A stretch of 5,054 nt of DNA, taken from assembly GCA_021792075.1 (NCBI GenBank), contig JAJYVK010000168.1, positions 1-5,054 of the forward strand, written 5' to 3'. Below, piece after piece: positions 4,173-5,054 of the stretch. A model generated the notes under the pieces. It did not search any database, was not told the origin of the DNA, and worked only from the letters and a program-made list of their open reading frames with translations. The first letter of the stretch is position 1. Each line of letters opens with the position of its first letter. The translations under genes and the position numbers were made by a program. This stretch comes from Actinomycetes bacterium (GTDB lineage: Bacteria > Actinomycetota > Acidimicrobiia > Acidimicrobiales > Acidimicrobiaceae).

Positions 4173-5054
4173 CGCTGACCAAATTGAAGCGCTTGTGAAG
4201 CGCCCTGCTCGTGCCGTTTGGTCTCGAGCCACCTTTCAGCGTCAATTGCCGCGGAGCATCCAGAGCCGGCCGCGGTTATTGCCTGTCTGTACGTGGGATC
4301 TTGTACGTCGCCACAGGCAAAAACCCCTTCGATGGTCGTGCGGGTCGACTTGCCTTGGGTCAACACGTAGCCTCGGTCGTCCATCTCCAGCTGGCCTTTG
4401 AAAATGGCGGTGTTGGGCTGATGCCCTATCGCGACAAAGAGCCCCGTCACGTTGATGCGGGATTGCTCGCCAGTGATGACGTTCCGCAAACTCACCCCGG
4501 CAACCGAGCTCTCACCGATGATATCGATGACAGTCGTGTTCCACAGAAACTGCATCTTGTGATTCGACAAAGCTCTATCCTGCATGATCTTGGATGCCCG
4601 AAGTTCGTCACGCCGGTGTATGAGTGTTACCTTGCTGGCAAATTTCGTGAGGAAGATTGCTTCTTCGAGTGCTGAGTCTCCTCCGCCAACCACCGCGATC
4701 TCTTGATTGCGAAAGAAGAAACCGTCACATGTCGCGCAGGTGGAGACGCCATGTCCCAAAAGCCGCGTCTCGTTCTCTAGACCGAGCATGAGAGATTGAG
4801 AGCCAGTTGCGATAATCACAGAGTCGCTCAGATAGGACGGCTCCTCAGCCGAACTATCGTCCACCCAGATACCAAATGGACGACTTCCCAACCGCACCCG
4901 GGTGGCCTTGGTGGTCACAACCTCGGCGCCGAAACGTAGCGCCTGCGCCTTGAGGGTTTCCATCAACTCTGGGCCGGTTATGCCTTCGACGAACCCAGGG
5001 TAGTTCTCGACCTCGGTCGTGAGCATGAGTTGCCCGCCCGGTTGGTCTCCGGTG
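4169..5054 (-). CDS. trxB: Thioredoxin reductase (N-terminus beyond window)
   Basis: TrxB is an FAD flavoenzyme that uses NADPH to reduce thioredoxin. The frame is open from the right edge (first full codon 5053-5051) to TGA at 4171-4169, giving 294 visible residues. The PGGQL...TTEVENYPGF segment near the edge belongs to the FAD-binding domain. The redox motif CATC is encoded at about 4727-4738. The NADPH-binding glycine motif VVGGGDSALEEA and the HRRDELRASK segment follow. The C-terminal FAD motif GVFACGDVQDPTYRQAITAAGSGCSAA is present (shown here in parts: GVFACGD, then YRQAITAAGSG). By comparison with complete reductases, roughly 40-55 N-terminal residues, including the first dinucleotide-binding motif, lie outside the window. 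The internal ATG at 5026 is not the start, because conserved sequence continues upstream of it. trxA begins within its stop codon. Confidence 0.97.
   Translation of the reverse strand, partial: TGDQPGGQLMLTTEVENYPGFVEGITGPELMETLKAQALRFGAEVVTTKATRVRLGSRPFGIWVDDSSAEEPSYLSDSVIIATGSQSLMLGLENETRLLGHGVSTCATCDGFFFRNQEIAVVGGGDSALEEAIFLTKFASKVTLIHRRDELRASKIMQDRALSNHKMQFLWNTTVIDIIGESSVAGVSLRNVITGEQSRINVTGLFVAIGHQPNTAIFKGQLEMDDRGYVLTQGKSTRTTIEGVFACGDVQDPTYRQAITAAGSGCSAAIDAERWLETKRHEQGASQALQFGQR

Noticed and set aside
4173..4232. Upstream trxA start at ATG 4232
   Set aside because: It would overlap the trxB C-terminus by 64 nt and add 20 residues outside the thioredoxin fold; the ATGA-coupled start at 4172 gives the usual length.

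Overview
This window looks like part of the origin-proximal region of an actinobacterial chromosome. Three things support that: the gene order (rsmG tail, parA, parB, then a convergent cwlM-like gene with trxA and trxB), a moderately GC-rich base composition, and a perfect parS site. The same block (gid-parA-parB facing trxB-trxC-cwlM) is known from mycobacteria and their relatives. The species cannot be named from the sequence. The mid-range GC and divergent proteins suggest a lineage away from the well-studied Mycobacterium and Streptomyces groups, but this is inference.

Layout. Positions 1-68 hold the last 21 codons of rsmG (16S rRNA methyltransferase). Positions 69-483 form a leader region with a perfect parS centromere (278-293), a weak promoter candidate (315-344), a strong Shine-Dalgarno sequence (356-361) and a 41-codon ORF (366-491) whose stop overlaps the preferred parA start. 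parA (484-1482) and parB (1469-2440) overlap by 14 nt and form the chromosome-segregation operon on the + strand. Positions 2441-2862 are a gene-free gap between converging operons with several hairpins and an imperfect repeat. On the - strand, transcribed right to left, trxB (partial at the right edge), trxA and a cwlM-like gene form a tightly packed operon. trxB and trxA overlap by an ATGA.

How the genes work together. ParB loads at parS and spreads, and ParA drives segregation of the origin region. TrxB reduces TrxA with NADPH, and TrxA reduces cytoplasmic disulfides. The third gene of that operon has two peptidoglycan-binding domains and an Amidase_3-like domain, but the residues expected to hold the catalytic zinc are missing and no signal peptide is visible. 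This fits a CwlM-type cytoplasmic pseudoenzyme, which in mycobacteria regulates peptidoglycan precursor synthesis (MurA).

The most unusual points are these. The cwlM-like frame has no ordinary start codon near the trxA stop, where the domain alignment predicts one, and lies in the -1 frame next to a TTTT run just before that stop. The parA leader carries a strong ribosome-binding site that serves a short ORF rather than parA itself. No clearly new multi-gene system is visible; the genes are conserved housekeeping genes with odd translational junctions.
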